Part shown: positions 9,176 through 19,915 of the stretch, piece after piece | Numbering within the stretch: position 1 is the stretch's first letter | Layout of the letters: every line of letters begins with the position of its first letter | NCBI RefSeq assembly: GCF_020171945.1 | Contig: NZ_JAIVAP010000030.1 | Span: 1-50,290, forward strand | Direction of reading: 5' to 3' | DNA: 50,290 nt | DNA from: Bacillus infantis | GTDB lineage: Bacteria > Bacillota > Bacilli > Bacillales > Cytobacillaceae | Notes under the pieces: model-generated | Databases searched by the model: none | Told to the model about the DNA's origin: nothing | The model's input: only the letters and a program-made list of their open reading frames with translations | Program-made: the position numbers and the translations under genes

Positions 9176-9460
9176 TTGTTAAAGCCACTAGGTGATCGTA
9201 TTATTATCGAGCTTGTTGAAACGGAAGAAAAGACTGCAAGCGGCATCGTACTGCCAGACACAGCTAAAGAGAAGCCTCAGGAAGGCAGAGTTGTAGCTGC
9301 AGGTACAGGGCGCGTTCTTGAGAATGGCGAGCGTGTTGCACTGGAAGTTGCTGCTGGCGACACGATTATCTTCTCAAAATATGCCGGTACAGAAGTGAAA
9401 TACGAAGGCAAAGAATACTTAATTTTACGCGAAAACGATATCCTGGCAATTGTAGGCTAA
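9176..9460 (+). CDS. groES: Co-chaperonin GroES
   Basis: Ten-kilodalton cap of the GroEL chamber. Translation starts at TTG (protein begins [14 protein letters not shown]), with the strong site GAGGAGG upstream; an ATG further upstream lies inside CIRCE and would add residues absent from the family. The 94-residue product is the standard length. The mobile loop region [20 protein letters not shown] and the C-terminal ENDILAIVG are present. Operon with groEL. Confidence 0.98.
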   Translation: MLKPLGDRIIIELVETEEKTASGIVLPDTAKEKPQEGRVVAAGTGRVLENGERVALEVAAGDTIIFSKYAGTEVKYEGKEYLILRENDILAIVG

Positions 9461-9502
9461 TAGCCCCCGTACGCCGGAAATTATACACACCATAATACTT
9501 GA

Positions 9503-11149
<1,647 letters not shown>

Positions 11150-11180
11150 TCATCATAACCCCCTTACATGAGGCTTAAGA

Positions 11181-11225
11181 AGAAGACCCCTGCCAGTCTG
11201 CTGAATTGGAAGGGGTCTTCTTTTT
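11181..11225 (+). terminator. Terminator of groES-groEL
   Basis: Perfect 10-bp stem AGAAGACCCC/GGGGTCTTCT followed by TTTT, 30 bases after the groEL stop. Confidence 0.88.
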
Positions 11226-11232
11226 ACCAGAC

Positions 11233-11268
11233 AAAACCCGGTTCCTTCTCAAAAGGATACCGGGTTTT
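11233..11268. terminator. Bidirectional terminator between groEL and the DUF4317 gene
   Basis: Stem AAAACCCGGT/ACCGGGTTTT with A residues before and T residues after, placed between the converging genes; it can act for both strands. Confidence 0.75.
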
Positions 11269-11280
11269 TAATTTGTTGAT

Positions 11281-12465
11281 CTATTCTTCTGCATCTCCCC
11301 CGCCAAATGCCTCCGGAATCATCGTAAACCCTTCAATCACTGTCTCTTCCTCCACCTCAATCATCAAATAACGTTTCCCATCCACTACAATCTGCTTCAC
11401 GTAGCGCAGGTCTGGGGGGCTGATGGAGATGTTGGCGACTTTGGTGCTGATTTTTATGGACTTAGACGTAAATTTTGGCAGGACGCTGCTGGCTTTAATT
11501 TCGTATTTGTCGTCGTCGATGATCTTTTGATAGGATGACTCAACCTTTTCGGTATCAATATCTTCAAAGCCGCTCATTTTGAGAACACGTTCTACGTCTT
11601 TGGAATCGAGCTTTGGCGGCTCTTCTTCTTCATTTTCCACTATCATGCGGTTGATTTCCTCATAGACCGTGGAGAGTGCAGAGGTGCTCAGCTGATCTCC
11701 TGTAACGTCCTTGATGATTTCCTCGAAGACAATTTTATCATCCTGGGCTGTCATCGTTTCTTCCCCGTTAAGCACATCCTCTATGAACAGGTGGTCAGGC
11801 TCGTGGACCTTGCCTGCTGAATAGAGAACATGGTTGACATCTGCCGCATTGTCAGTGAAACATGGAAATAAGAACCCGGAGAGCGGGGCATTGAGATTGA
11901 TGATTGGATCCATGACAAAGTGGTATCTGAATTCTTTTTCAACATAGTCAAAAAGCAGTTCCTTCTTCGGCTCCTGGGTGTTATTGATGCTGCAGAGAAT
12001 GAATGGGTGGGAATAGACGGTATCCCGTTCGCTTTCCTCTGCTTCATCATTGCGGCGCTTCGTCGGCTTGTAATACTCCCCGCGTATGAATGTGATGACG
12101 ATATCTTTTTCATATTGCCGTACTGCAAGCAGCTTTTCCACAATCTTGAGCATCTGCTCTGCCCAGCCTTCCACATCACTGCTGAGCAGCCCTTGATGGA
12201 GAATCAGCTGGCTGCTGTTGTCCGCATCGCGCTGGAACTTCAATTCGAAAAGCTTCTCATCGAGCTGGCCGGCCAGCATCTTTTTAAAATTGTGCAGAAA
12301 CAGCTCCTGCTGCTCCTGATCCAGCATTTCAAAAGGCTGGCTCTGATAATGAAAAATGTCGCTGGAATCCTTCATGATATACACATTAAAAATATCGGAG
12401 ATTTTCAGCAGATCATTATTGATCTTGAACTGCTTCCGAATTTGGGCGATATCTTTTTTGTTCAT
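11281..12465 (-). CDS. DUF4317 family protein
   Basis: Soluble acidic protein of 394 residues; the N-terminus NKKDIAQIRKQFKINNDLLK, followed by ISDIFNVYIMK, is characteristic of DUF4317 proteins found widely in Firmicutes. No signal peptide, membrane segment or catalytic motif stands out. The ATG of MNKKDI is preferred over a GTG four codons upstream that overlaps the AGGAG ribosome site. It is a single-gene unit converging on groEL. No function is known for the family. Confidence 0.8.
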   Translation of the reverse strand: MNKKDIAQIRKQFKINNDLLKISDIFNVYIMKDSSDIFHYQSQPFEMLDQEQQELFLHNFKKMLAGQLDEKLFELKFQRDADNSSQLILHQGLLSSDVEGWAEQMLKIVEKLLAVRQYEKDIVITFIRGEYYKPTKRRNDEAEESERDTVYSHPFILCSINNTQEPKKELLFDYVEKEFRYHFVMDPIINLNAPLSGFLFPCFTDNAADVNHVLYSAGKVHEPDHLFIEDVLNGEETMTAQDDKIVFEEIIKDVTGDQLSTSALSTVYEEINRMIVENEEEEPPKLDSKDVERVLKMSGFEDIDTEKVESSYQKIIDDDKYEIKASSVLPKFTSKSIKISTKVANISISPPDLRYVKQIVVDGKRYLMIEVEEETVIEGFTMIPEAFGGGDAEE

Positions 12466-12567
12466 GTTCTTTAACACTCCTAAGCTGCCTTCTTGGCATA
12501 TGTACTAGGATATCAAATAAAGGGGCAGAGTGAAATCCCATTGATCATGAAGTGATACATAACTTTT

Positions 12568-12593
12568 TGAAACCTTTTCCATTCTTTGTCGTC
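12568..12593 (+). promoter_or_regulatory. Predicted ECF-type promoter for the sigma/anti-sigma operon
   Basis: TGAAAC and CGTC are separated by exactly 16 bases. This is the AAC/CGT pattern recognised by Bacillus extracytoplasmic-function sigma factors such as SigW and SigM, and it sits about 40 bases upstream of an ECF sigma gene, where self-activation is usual. Confidence 0.7.
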
Positions 12594-12630
12594 TAAAGGT
12601 TGAATTTTTCCAAAGGGGAGGTGCTAAAGG

Positions 12631-13179
12631 TTGAATTATGAGCTTCACTTATCGGCACAGCAAGATGCAGAGGCCAAGGAAGATATACTGGCAGATCTTA
12701 TGGATGCCTATGGGGATATGGTGAAAAAGATAGCTTTTACTTATGTGAAGGACATTAATCTGGCAGAAGACATTGCCCAGGATGTGTTTGTGAACTGCTA
12801 TCATCATTTAGATTCATTCAAGCAGCATTCCTCTTATAGAACATGGATTTACCGGATAGCGGTGAACCGTTCAAAGGATGTGCTGAAAAGCAATGCCTTC
12901 AGAAGGATCCTCCCCTTCAGCAAATTGACGGCAGAGTCAAAGGAGAAGAGCCCGGAAGTGAAGGTGATTGATCAGAGCACCAGCAGCCTAGTCACAGGCT
13001 CTCTACTGGGCCTTCCTGCCAAGTATCGGGAAATCCTGTTCCTCTTTTATTACGAAGAGCTGAAGCTGAAGGAAATCAGCGAAGTGATCGGCCTTAATGA
13101 ATCAACCATTAAAACAAGGCTGAGAAGGGGCAAGCTTTTATTAAAAAAAGAGCTGGAAAGGAGACGGTTTGAACGATGA
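12631..13179 (+). CDS. ECF-family RNA polymerase sigma factor
   Basis: Sigma-70 family group 4 protein of 182 residues. Region 2 covers roughly residues 25-90 (LAEDIAQDVFVNCYHHL, then YRTWIYRIAVNRSKD) and region 4 covers about residues 125-178 (LPAKYREILFLFYYEELK, then LNESTIKTRLRRGK). There is no region 3. Translation starts at TTG with AAAGGGGAGGTG seven bases upstream. The gene overlaps its neighbour by four bases (ATGA), the usual coupling with a membrane anti-sigma. The stress it answers is not evident; cell-envelope stress is the common theme for such factors. Confidence 0.92.
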   Translation: MNYELHLSAQQDAEAKEDILADLMDAYGDMVKKIAFTYVKDINLAEDIAQDVFVNCYHHLDSFKQHSSYRTWIYRIAVNRSKDVLKSNAFRRILPFSKLTAESKEKSPEVKVIDQSTSSLVTGSLLGLPAKYREILFLFYYEELKLKEISEVIGLNESTIKTRLRRGKLLLKKELERRRFER

Positions 13180-13991
13180 GCGAAAAAGACTTTCCTTACC
13201 TGAAAGAAATGCTTGATAAAGAAACCTACGGAGATATCTCTTATTCCGAAAATGAAAAGAGGAACGTTTTAATGAGCATATCTCCGGCGAAAAAAAAAGC
13301 TAAAAGACCTTTTGTTAAAAAGCTTGTTTTGTATGCTGCAACAGTCCTGGTTTTTGCCGGAGGAGGAGCTTTCATCTACAGTGAAATAGATCAAACTCCG
13401 GGGGCTGCAGGGGAAAGCCATACAATGGTAAAGGCTGACAAGGAAAGCACCCCTTCTGCAGCAGATGATGCCGTGGCAGCAAGTGATGCAGCTGTCGATG
13501 AAAAGGCGTGGGAAGACCGTACCAATAAAGAAGGGCTGACTGAACTGGATTCTCAAAATGTCCAGGAATTTATTGCAGAACTGGATGAAATATATAAGAA
13601 CGGAGCACCGGAACATTTCAGTGATGACCCAGCATTGTATTATTGGATAGGCGGATCTCAAATTTCTTATTTTTTGGATAAGCATTATAAAGCAGAGGGA
13701 ATAGCTATTGAAAAAGACTTGAAGAATCTGAGGGATGCAGCAGCAATCGTCTATGAGGAGCATCAAAATAGATATGCTCACTTAGGCCTTGAAAACGAGA
13801 ATCCATTCAAGTATAAGGATCAGTTCAAGGAGCCGAGTGAAAGGCTGTTTCAAGCACATACCTATGTGAGGAAGCTTCTGAATGACTTGAACATTGCGCT
13901 AAATGGAGCAGCCGGAGAGAGCGAAGGCGTTGCTTATATGCTGGATGGAGAAAGAACAAATGAGCTGGAAAGTTTTATTAAGAATGAATAG
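13176..13991 (+). CDS. Putative membrane anti-sigma factor
   Basis: Protein of 271 residues with a short basic cytoplasmic N-terminus, one membrane helix (about residues 50-66, LVLYAATVLVFAGGGAFIY) and an extracytoplasmic domain rich in acidic and helical sequence. The position immediately behind an ECF sigma gene, overlapping it, and the topology fit an anti-sigma factor that holds the sigma at the membrane. No classical zinc-binding anti-sigma motif is visible, so this rests on context. The outer part (about residues 110-271) is not recognised. Confidence 0.7.
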   Translation: MSEKDFPYLKEMLDKETYGDISYSENEKRNVLMSISPAKKKAKRPFVKKLVLYAATVLVFAGGGAFIYSEIDQTPGAAGESHTMVKADKESTPSAADDAVAASDAAVDEKAWEDRTNKEGLTELDSQNVQEFIAELDEIYKNGAPEHFSDDPALYYWIGGSQISYFLDKHYKAEGIAIEKDLKNLRDAAAIVYEEHQNRYAHLGLENENPFKYKDQFKEPSERLFQAHTYVRKLLNDLNIALNGAAGESEGVAYMLDGERTNELESFIKNE

Positions 13992-14000
13992 TGCTGGAGT

Positions 14001-14024
14001 CCGTCTGGGAGACGGGCTTTTTTT
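14001..14024 (+). terminator. Terminator of the ECF sigma operon
   Basis: Stem CCGTCT/AGACGG with loop GGG followed by GC and seven T residues, ten bases after the anti-sigma stop codon. Confidence 0.8.
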
Positions 14025-14081
14025 ATTGGTTGAGGCCCTATCTGTCATTTATACTGAAATTAAAAAGGGGAAAAATGGTGA

Positions 14082-14666
14082 ATGAATATGAATACTAAGA
14101 TCTATTTTATAAGACATGCTCATTCTGAGTTTTCGCTGGCGCATGAAGAAACAAGAGGATTATCTGAGCGTGGCTGGTCTGACGCCCGCAGGGTAGCTGA
14201 TCTATTGGCAGCAGAGGGAATTCAGCATATTCTCTCAAGCTCTTACGTGAGAGCAATTCAAACAGTGGAAGGACTGGCAAGGAACTTAGGCATAAAAGTG
14301 GAAACGGACCCGCGTTTCCGGGAAGGGGATTTGGCATCGAGGAGCCATCATTTTGAAATGCCGCTGGAAGCATTGAAATATGTGTATGATAACCCTGGCT
14401 TTAAGTATCCAGGCGGAGAATCAAACCTGGAAATCCAGGAACGGGGGATATGTGCGCTAAGAGAAGCTGTTTCTAAATATCGCGGCAGAAAAATTGCTAT
14501 CGGCATCCATGGACACATCATGACCTGCATGCTGAATAATTTTGATGAGACATTTAATTTTGATTTTCATCAAAGAACAAACAAACCGGATATTTACAAA
14601 TTCACCCTTGATGATCAGTTTAATATGGCTGGTTTTGAAAGGCTTTGGAGGCCGGCTCCGATGTAG
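14082..14666 (+). CDS. Histidine phosphatase family protein (phosphoglycerate mutase-like)
   Basis: Branch-1 histidine phosphatase of 194 residues. The catalytic N-terminal motif FIRHAHSE carries the phosphorylated histidine in RHA rather than the commoner RHG. LSSSYVRAIQT supplies the second arginine, REGDLA is a typical acid loop, and IGIHGHIMTCML provides the second catalytic histidine. The substrate cannot be told from sequence; candidates include small phosphometabolites. ATG 14082 is used here, but the ATG two codons later is possible. No partner gene is evident. Confidence 0.88.
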   Translation: MNMNTKIYFIRHAHSEFSLAHEETRGLSERGWSDARRVADLLAAEGIQHILSSSYVRAIQTVEGLARNLGIKVETDPRFREGDLASRSHHFEMPLEALKYVYDNPGFKYPGGESNLEIQERGICALREAVSKYRGRKIAIGIHGHIMTCMLNNFDETFNFDFHQRTNKPDIYKFTLDDQFNMAGFERLWRPAPM

Positions 14667-15592
14667 CAGAATATTCAGGCAAACTGCCTATCCGGCAGAC
14701 TGTAGCAAAAGCGCCACCAGAAATTTATAAGCTGGCTGAGGGCCTTCCTCAAAATGCTTTTAGTCTATGTCGAAAAAGGAATACGCCAGTCTGTCACCTT
14801 GTATAAGACGGGGAGTCAGTTTATGTCCTAAGCAGTAGATAAGGCAGCATCAAGCAGCAGATAAAGACTGAAAAAGAATCGGCAGGACACTTCAGCATCT
14901 GCCTTAGTCATCATGAAACATAATAACTTTAAATCATATATTCTTACTTCGAGATTGATTCTATATTAATAGAAGAAACTCGGGGTGAAAAAGGTTCCCG
15001 TAGCCGGGAGCCTTTTTGTTTTTATTTGGAAAGTGCTCCTTTTTAACTAAGAAAAGAAGACGGCAGCACTTTAAACCGAAAAATAAATTATGGAAAAACA
15101 CAGACTTTTGGCAGACCAGGAAATATTCTTAATGAGTTAAACAATTACATTTAGTGAAAAATTACTCTTTAGAAAGCAAAAAAATTAAAAGTTAAACTGG
15201 CAAAACGCTGCCCAAGCGGGTTCTAGATACATTTCCCTAAAAAACAATTCCAAAGACCCAGAAATTTTAACATTTGTAAAATAAACAACCTAAAATATTC
15301 CAATATAAAGGCGGTAATATAACTCTTCACCTGCTTGCTTGCCCAACTTTTGTCTCGGAAAAAAATCTTGATTTAAAGGGATGCTAGGCAGAAAATTACA
15401 GACAAAATTCGACAAAACTGAATGCTTGTTTGACGGAAATGTGAACGCGTGATAGTTAATATATAGTATATAAAAAGAAAAATTTTGAAGTTCACTTGTT
15501 TTGGAACGGTTTAAACAAGGTAAATAGTAGTGAAATTGAAGGAAAGATTTTCTTGTAAAAATAAAAATTACCTATAGGAGAGAAGCCGCAGG
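14667..15592 (+). other. Gene-poor AT-rich stretch with possible gene debris
   Basis: No convincing gene on either strand. At the left end, one frame stays open past the phosphatase stop (reading YSGKLPIRQTVAKAPPEIYK and on to a stop at about 14803), and an adjacent frame continues as VYVEKGIRQSVTLYKTGSQF to 14829. These read like a frameshifted gene remnant but I recognise no family. One strong orphan terminator follows. From about 15020 the sequence is AT-rich with no open frame; it must hold the promoter of the pilus locus (a TTGACG at 15430-15435 is a candidate -35 without a clear -10). Confidence 0.4.
14988..15020 (+). terminator. Orphan rho-independent terminator
   Basis: Long stem AAAAAGGTTCCCG/CGGGAGCCTTTTT with a four-base loop and TTTTTGTTTTT tail. 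No intact gene lies directly upstream; it could end a small RNA, the debris region, or read-through from the phosphatase gene. Confidence 0.8.
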
Positions 15593-16438
15593 ATGTTGGA
15601 GTCGAAGAGGAGAGCTATCATATTTATTCTTGTATCAGTTTTATTAGCAGCAGCAGCGGGATTTTTCGTATTAAAGAAAGTCAGCGAGCTGAATTCGGAG
15701 CTAGGAGGGATGACAGAGGTTTATGTAGCTGCCAGTGATATACCTTCCCGGACCCTTATTGAGAGGGAACAGGTGAAAACTGTTGAAATTCCTAAGAGGT
15801 ATGTAAATAACTCCCATGTAACCAATGTTGAAGAACTAATTAACAAGGTACTAGTTGTACCGTTAGCTGCAGAGGATGTTATTACTAAAACGATGATTAA
15901 GCCTGTATCTAATGTCAAAGACGAGAATAATAGGCTTGTGATGATTCCGCAGTCAGATAAAGTCAATTTCGATCAGCAGCTGGAAGCTTTAGATAGGGTT
16001 GACATTATCGTATCGCACAAATTTAATGACAAGCCTGTAACAGAGACATTTATGAAGGATGTTCCAGTAGCAGCGGTGCTTCAAAGCAATAAAAAGTTTA
16101 AAGGAATTGTTGTAGAGATTGCGGATGAAGATGCTCCGCAAGTCATACACATGCAAAATTACGCAGATAGCATGAGAATACTAAAAGCCAATGTGGGCAA
16201 AGATGAACCGGCAGAAGGAGAAGCTGCTGAGGCAAACGAAGCCCAGGCTTCAGAACAGAAGTCAGCAGAGCAGAAAGCTGCTGCAGATAAGAAAGCCGCT
16301 GCAGATAAGAAAGCAGCAGAGCAGAAGGCAGCTGCAGATAAGAAAGCTGCAGAACAAAAAGCTGCTGCAGAAAAAAAGAAGCAGGAAGACAAGAAAAAAC
16401 AGGAAGAGCAGCAGAAAACCAATGGCACGGGAAGTTAA
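15593..16438 (+). CDS. cpaB: CpaB/RcpC-like Flp pilus assembly protein
   Basis: First gene of the pilus locus, 281 residues. One N-terminal membrane helix (about residues 8-27) is followed by a SAF-type domain (YVAASDIPSRTLIEREQVKT, about residues 43-105) typical of CpaB/RcpC, then a second beta-rich part. The C-terminus (about residues 204-281) is a low-complexity tail of Lys/Ala blocks such as KKAAADKKAAEQKAA ending in KKKQEDKKKQEEQQK, likely a long charged helix able to reach into the cell wall. In diderms CpaB is periplasmic and linked to the secretin; in this one-membrane cell it must act differently. AGGAGAG lies ten bases before the ATG. Confidence 0.85.
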   Translation: MLESKRRAIIFILVSVLLAAAAGFFVLKKVSELNSELGGMTEVYVAASDIPSRTLIEREQVKTVEIPKRYVNNSHVTNVEELINKVLVVPLAAEDVITKTMIKPVSNVKDENNRLVMIPQSDKVNFDQQLEALDRVDIIVSHKFNDKPVTETFMKDVPVAAVLQSNKKFKGIVVEIADEDAPQVIHMQNYADSMRILKANVGKDEPAEGEAAEANEAQASEQKSAEQKAAADKKAAADKKAAEQKAAADKKAAEQKAAAEKKKQEDKKKQEEQQKTNGTGS

Positions 16439-16472
16439 AGGCCAATCAACCAGATAGTAATGGAGGACGAAC

Positions 16473-17633
16473 ATGGGTGACGAAATTAAAATTCTGCTTG
16501 TAAGCGATGAAGAACAATCACTCACAAGTATCAGAGGTCTTTTTACAGATTTTAAACAGGTAGAGATGATAAGCCACAATGAGGTCAGGACTGAACTGGA
16601 CCGCTTGGCGCCTGACCTGGTGTTTTTGATTGAGTCTGAGGGAGAAGCTACTGTTGATACCATTGATTATATCCATGCGGCAAGCCCAATGCTTCCGATT
16701 GTATTCATTGCCTTCTCGCAGGACTTTGACTTATTAAGAAATGTTACTAGGGCAGGGGTCGTGGACTATTTTGTCCTGCCAGATGAAAATACAATGCTTT
16801 ATGGAAGATTGGACAGCATCATACAGATGGCTGTGCAAAGAAAGCAGCAGCTATCGGAGACCGCTTCAGCAAGCCAGTCGTTTAAGAGGGGGAGGGGAAG
16901 AATCTTCTCTTTTTACAGCGGAAAAGGAGGAAGCGGCAGAACGATTATATCCAGCGCATTTGCTCAAACATTAAAGCTGGAATCTACTGCCCAAGTCATC
17001 TTGATTGATTTGAATCTCCAGTTCGGCGGAGTCGAAACTTACCTATCTATTGAATCAAACAGGTCTTTGGCTGATCTGCTCCCTGTAATCGAGGAACTAA
17101 ATGAAAGCCATATCCGAAATGTGTCGGAGAAGGAGAGGTATTCCAAATTGGAAATTCTGCTGAGCCCGCGTGATGCCGAAGTTGCGGAAAATCTGCCGGA
17201 AGGCTTTGTTTCCCGTTTATTGCGGACTTGCAGGAGAAGTTATGATTTTGTGCTTGTGGATTTGCCTGCAGCCATGAATGAGCATACTTATTCCGCTTTA
17301 GAGGAGTCAGATAAAATTTACTATACTCTTAATCTGGATACGCCATCAATAAGCATGCTGAAGCAGGTAGAAGGGTTATTTTTGAGGCTCGGAATTGAAA
17401 CAGAAGGCAGAATGGAACTTCTTCTTAATGAAGTCGGACGTGAGAATGAAATTAATCCCGCTGATCTTAAAAGTGTCATCCAATATCCGGTAGCTTATAA
17501 AATTCCTCGGGATATCAAAGGGGTTCAGGCCCATATCAATAAAAGCGAGCCATTCAGGAAAGAAGCCACAGAAAAGAAACTTATCCCGTTCACTAAATCC
17601 ATTAAAAAATGGGTAAGCCAAATTTTAGAGTAA
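16473..17633 (+). CDS. tadZ: TadZ/CpaE-like pilus localisation ATPase
   Basis: Protein of 386 residues with an atypical receiver-like N-terminal domain (about residues 1-125) and a MinD/ParA-type ATPase domain (from residue 145). The P-loop reads GKGGSGRT at residues 150-157, so the second lysine of the usual KGGxGKT is replaced by arginine. VILIDLNLQFGGVETYL follows as the switch region. TadZ/CpaE proteins place the Tad secretion machine at the pole or membrane and bind the assembly ATPase. The site GGAGG precedes ATG. Operon with cpaB and tadA. Confidence 0.88.
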   Translation: MGDEIKILLVSDEEQSLTSIRGLFTDFKQVEMISHNEVRTELDRLAPDLVFLIESEGEATVDTIDYIHAASPMLPIVFIAFSQDFDLLRNVTRAGVVDYFVLPDENTMLYGRLDSIIQMAVQRKQQLSETASASQSFKRGRGRIFSFYSGKGGSGRTIISSAFAQTLKLESTAQVILIDLNLQFGGVETYLSIESNRSLADLLPVIEELNESHIRNVSEKERYSKLEILLSPRDAEVAENLPEGFVSRLLRTCRRSYDFVLVDLPAAMNEHTYSALEESDKIYYTLNLDTPSISMLKQVEGLFLRLGIETEGRMELLLNEVGRENEINPADLKSVIQYPVAYKIPRDIKGVQAHINKSEPFRKEATEKKLIPFTKSIKKWVSQILE

Positions 17634-17648
17634 AAGGGTTGATGAGCT

Positions 17649-18974
17649 GTGTCACTATTTGAAAAAAAAACAGAAAAAAAGGCAAGCCGATCATCTTCCA
17701 GAACACTATTGGAAAATCATTATATCTCTGAACTGGTAGACCATTATAAGACAAGGATATTGAAGGAGGCTAATCTCGAGGTTCTTACGAATTTGCCGCA
17801 GGGAGAAATGAGGCTGAGAATTGAACAGCTAATCAGCCAATATATGAGTGAGGAAAAAATTATCCTTCCTAGGCATGACAAGGAATTGCTGCTCACGAGA
17901 ATCATTGACGAATCTATAGGATATGGTCCCTTAGAGCCTCTTCTGAATGATGCTACCATTACAGAGATACTTATTAACGGACCGAAAGAAATATATATTG
18001 AGAAGCTCGGCAAGCTGCAGCCTGCACCCATTTCGTTCCGGGACGACAGTCATGTCCGCCATGTGATTGACCGGATCGTCGCTCCGCTGGGCAGAAGAAT
18101 TGATGACAGCTCGCCAATGGTCGATGCAAGGCTTCCGGATGGGAGCCGTGTGAATGCAGTCATTCCCCCAATCAGCTTGAATGGGCCTCTTGTTTCTATA
18201 CGTAAATTCCGGAAAGACCCGTTCAAAATGTCAGATCTCTTAAACTTTGAAACTTTGAATGATGACATGTCAGTATTCTTGGATGCCATCGTAAAGTCTA
18301 AGCTCAATGTACTGATTTCGGGCGGAACAGGAAGCGGGAAGACAACACTGCTGAATGTACTTGGAAATTCCATACCCGCTAAGGAAAGGGTCATCACTAT
18401 TGAGGATTCAGCTGAACTTCGGTTGGATAAGCCCAATGTTGTAGGAATGGAAGCAAGGCCGGAAAACATGGAAGGCGAAGGAGAAATCACTATTCGTCAC
18501 CTAGTGAAAAACTCTCTGAGGATGAGACCGGATCGAATTATTGTCGGTGAGGTCCGTGGAGCTGAAGCATTTGATATGCTGCAGGCTATGAATACAGGAC
18601 ATGAAGGCTCTATTACTACAGTTCATGCCAATACCCCATTTGATGCCCTTAGGCGTGTAGAGGGGATGGTTATTATGGCAGGAATGGATCTTCCTTCAAG
18701 CATCATCCGTGAATATATCGTCGGTGCCCTTGATATTATAGTCCAAAGCTCCAGGCTGACGGACGGCACAAGAAAGATCACCTCTATCTGCGAAATTTAC
18801 CGCAATGAGAACGGTGAAATCACAATAAATGAAATCTTTACTTTTAAAAGGAATGGACTGAAGGGCAATGGCCAGGTGGACGGGTATTTTACCCCTACAG
18901 GACATCTGCCAAAGTGCCTGGAAAGAATAAAGGTCTTTGGAATTGATATTCCAGATACACTATTTACCGCATAG
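17649..18974 (+). CDS. tadA: TadA/CpaF secretion ATPase
   Basis: Type II/IV secretion motor ATPase that powers Flp pilus assembly, 441 residues. Walker A is GGTGSGKTT (residues 225-233), the Asp box is [14 protein letters not shown], Walker B is [15 protein letters not shown], and the His box [12 protein letters not shown] follows. An N-terminal helical domain (about residues 1-120) matches CpaF. Translation starts at GTG with AAGGGTTGATGA upstream. It is followed after three bases by the tadB GTG/ATG region, so the genes are one transcript. Confidence 0.94.
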   Translation: MSLFEKKTEKKASRSSSRTLLENHYISELVDHYKTRILKEANLEVLTNLPQGEMRLRIEQLISQYMSEEKIILPRHDKELLLTRIIDESIGYGPLEPLLNDATITEILINGPKEIYIEKLGKLQPAPISFRDDSHVRHVIDRIVAPLGRRIDDSSPMVDARLPDGSRVNAVIPPISLNGPLVSIRKFRKDPFKMSDLLNFETLNDDMSVFLDAIVKSKLNVLISGGTGSGKTTLLNVLGNSIPAKERVITIEDSAELRLDKPNVVGMEARPENMEGEGEITIRHLVKNSLRMRPDRIIVGEVRGAEAFDMLQAMNTGHEGSITTVHANTPFDALRRVEGMVIMAGMDLPSSIIREYIVGALDIIVQSSRLTDGTRKITSICEIYRNENGEITINEIFTFKRNGLKGNGQVDGYFTPTGHLPKCLERIKVFGIDIPDTLFTA

Positions 18975-18986
18975 GAGGTGAGCCTG

Positions 18987-19913
18987 ATGGAAAGTGCCGT
19001 CTTATTCGGGGCAGCTGTGCTGCTGTTTATTTGGGGGATGTACAACTACCTTGGGTACAGGAAAGAGAAGAAGGAAATTCAAAAGAAATACGAAGAACTT
19101 TTTAAAACAGAAAAACAGCGAAGCAGTTTTATAGCAAAAGTTGGAGACCGCTTCGATCAAACAGATTATGCAATGGATTTGAAAAAGAAGCTGGTTCAGG
19201 CTAATATCCCTATTTTGCCTTCCGAGTTTTATGCAATCCTCATATTTATCGGGTTCCTGATGTCAATTTTATTATTTGGCTTTTTTAACATACCGTTAAT
19301 CATTAGTGCTGGAATATCTGCCATAGGGGTATTTGCAGCATACTGGTTCATATTCTTTATCAGAAAAAATAAGTACACAGAGCAATTAAATAATCAGTTA
19401 TCAGAGGCATGCAGACTGCTTGGAAATGCTACAAAATCAGGAATGACCATTACTCAGGGGCTGGAAGTTGTTGCCTCAGAAATAAATTCCCCCGCAAGAG
19501 AGGAATTTAAAGTGTTAACGCAAAATATCAGGCTTGGACTGGATTTTGAACGTGCTCTAGCCGAGATGGAAAAAAGAATTAAAACGAGAGAATATAAGCT
19601 TTTTATTTCCGCATTGATGATCCAAAAAAGATCGGGAGGAAACTTAACAAAAGTACTTTATGAAATGGCGCAAACACTTGAGGAACGGAAAATTTTGCGG
19701 CAAACCATAAAAACAGCAACAGCAGAGCAGCGTTTTGTCTCATATATTCTGCCTGCGATGCCTATTTTTTTATTATTCATGCTGAATAATATTATGGATG
19801 GATTTATCGACCTTATATTTACAGTTCCAGGAGCTATTTTAATGACAATATTTATAATCGGGATGGCAGTAGCTCTTATTCTGGTAAGAGCTGTTACCAA
19901 TATCAAGGTGTAG
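18987..19913 (+). CDS. tadB: TadB, inner-membrane platform protein
   Basis: T2SSF-type platform protein of 308 residues. It has membrane helices near the N-terminus, at about residues 75-120, and two at the C-terminus. The cytoplasmic T2SSF domain contains LSEACRLLGNATKSGMTITQ and KRSGGNLTKVLYEMAQTLEER. The ATG is chosen because AGGAGGTGA lies six bases upstream; an in-frame GTG belongs to that site. TadB and TadC together form the platform rotated or moved by the TadA motor. Confidence 0.92.
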   Translation: MESAVLFGAAVLLFIWGMYNYLGYRKEKKEIQKKYEELFKTEKQRSSFIAKVGDRFDQTDYAMDLKKKLVQANIPILPSEFYAILIFIGFLMSILLFGFFNIPLIISAGISAIGVFAAYWFIFFIRKNKYTEQLNNQLSEACRLLGNATKSGMTITQGLEVVASEINSPAREEFKVLTQNIRLGLDFERALAEMEKRIKTREYKLFISALMIQKRSGGNLTKVLYEMAQTLEERKILRQTIKTATAEQRFVSYILPAMPIFLLFMLNNIMDGFIDLIFTVPGAILMTIFIIGMAVALILVRAVTNIKV

Positions 19914-19915
19914 CT

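Noticed and set aside
11920-12474. 184-residue plus-strand frame opposite the DUF4317 gene
   Set aside because: Antisense shadow; the minus-strand protein matches a known family and has a ribosome site.
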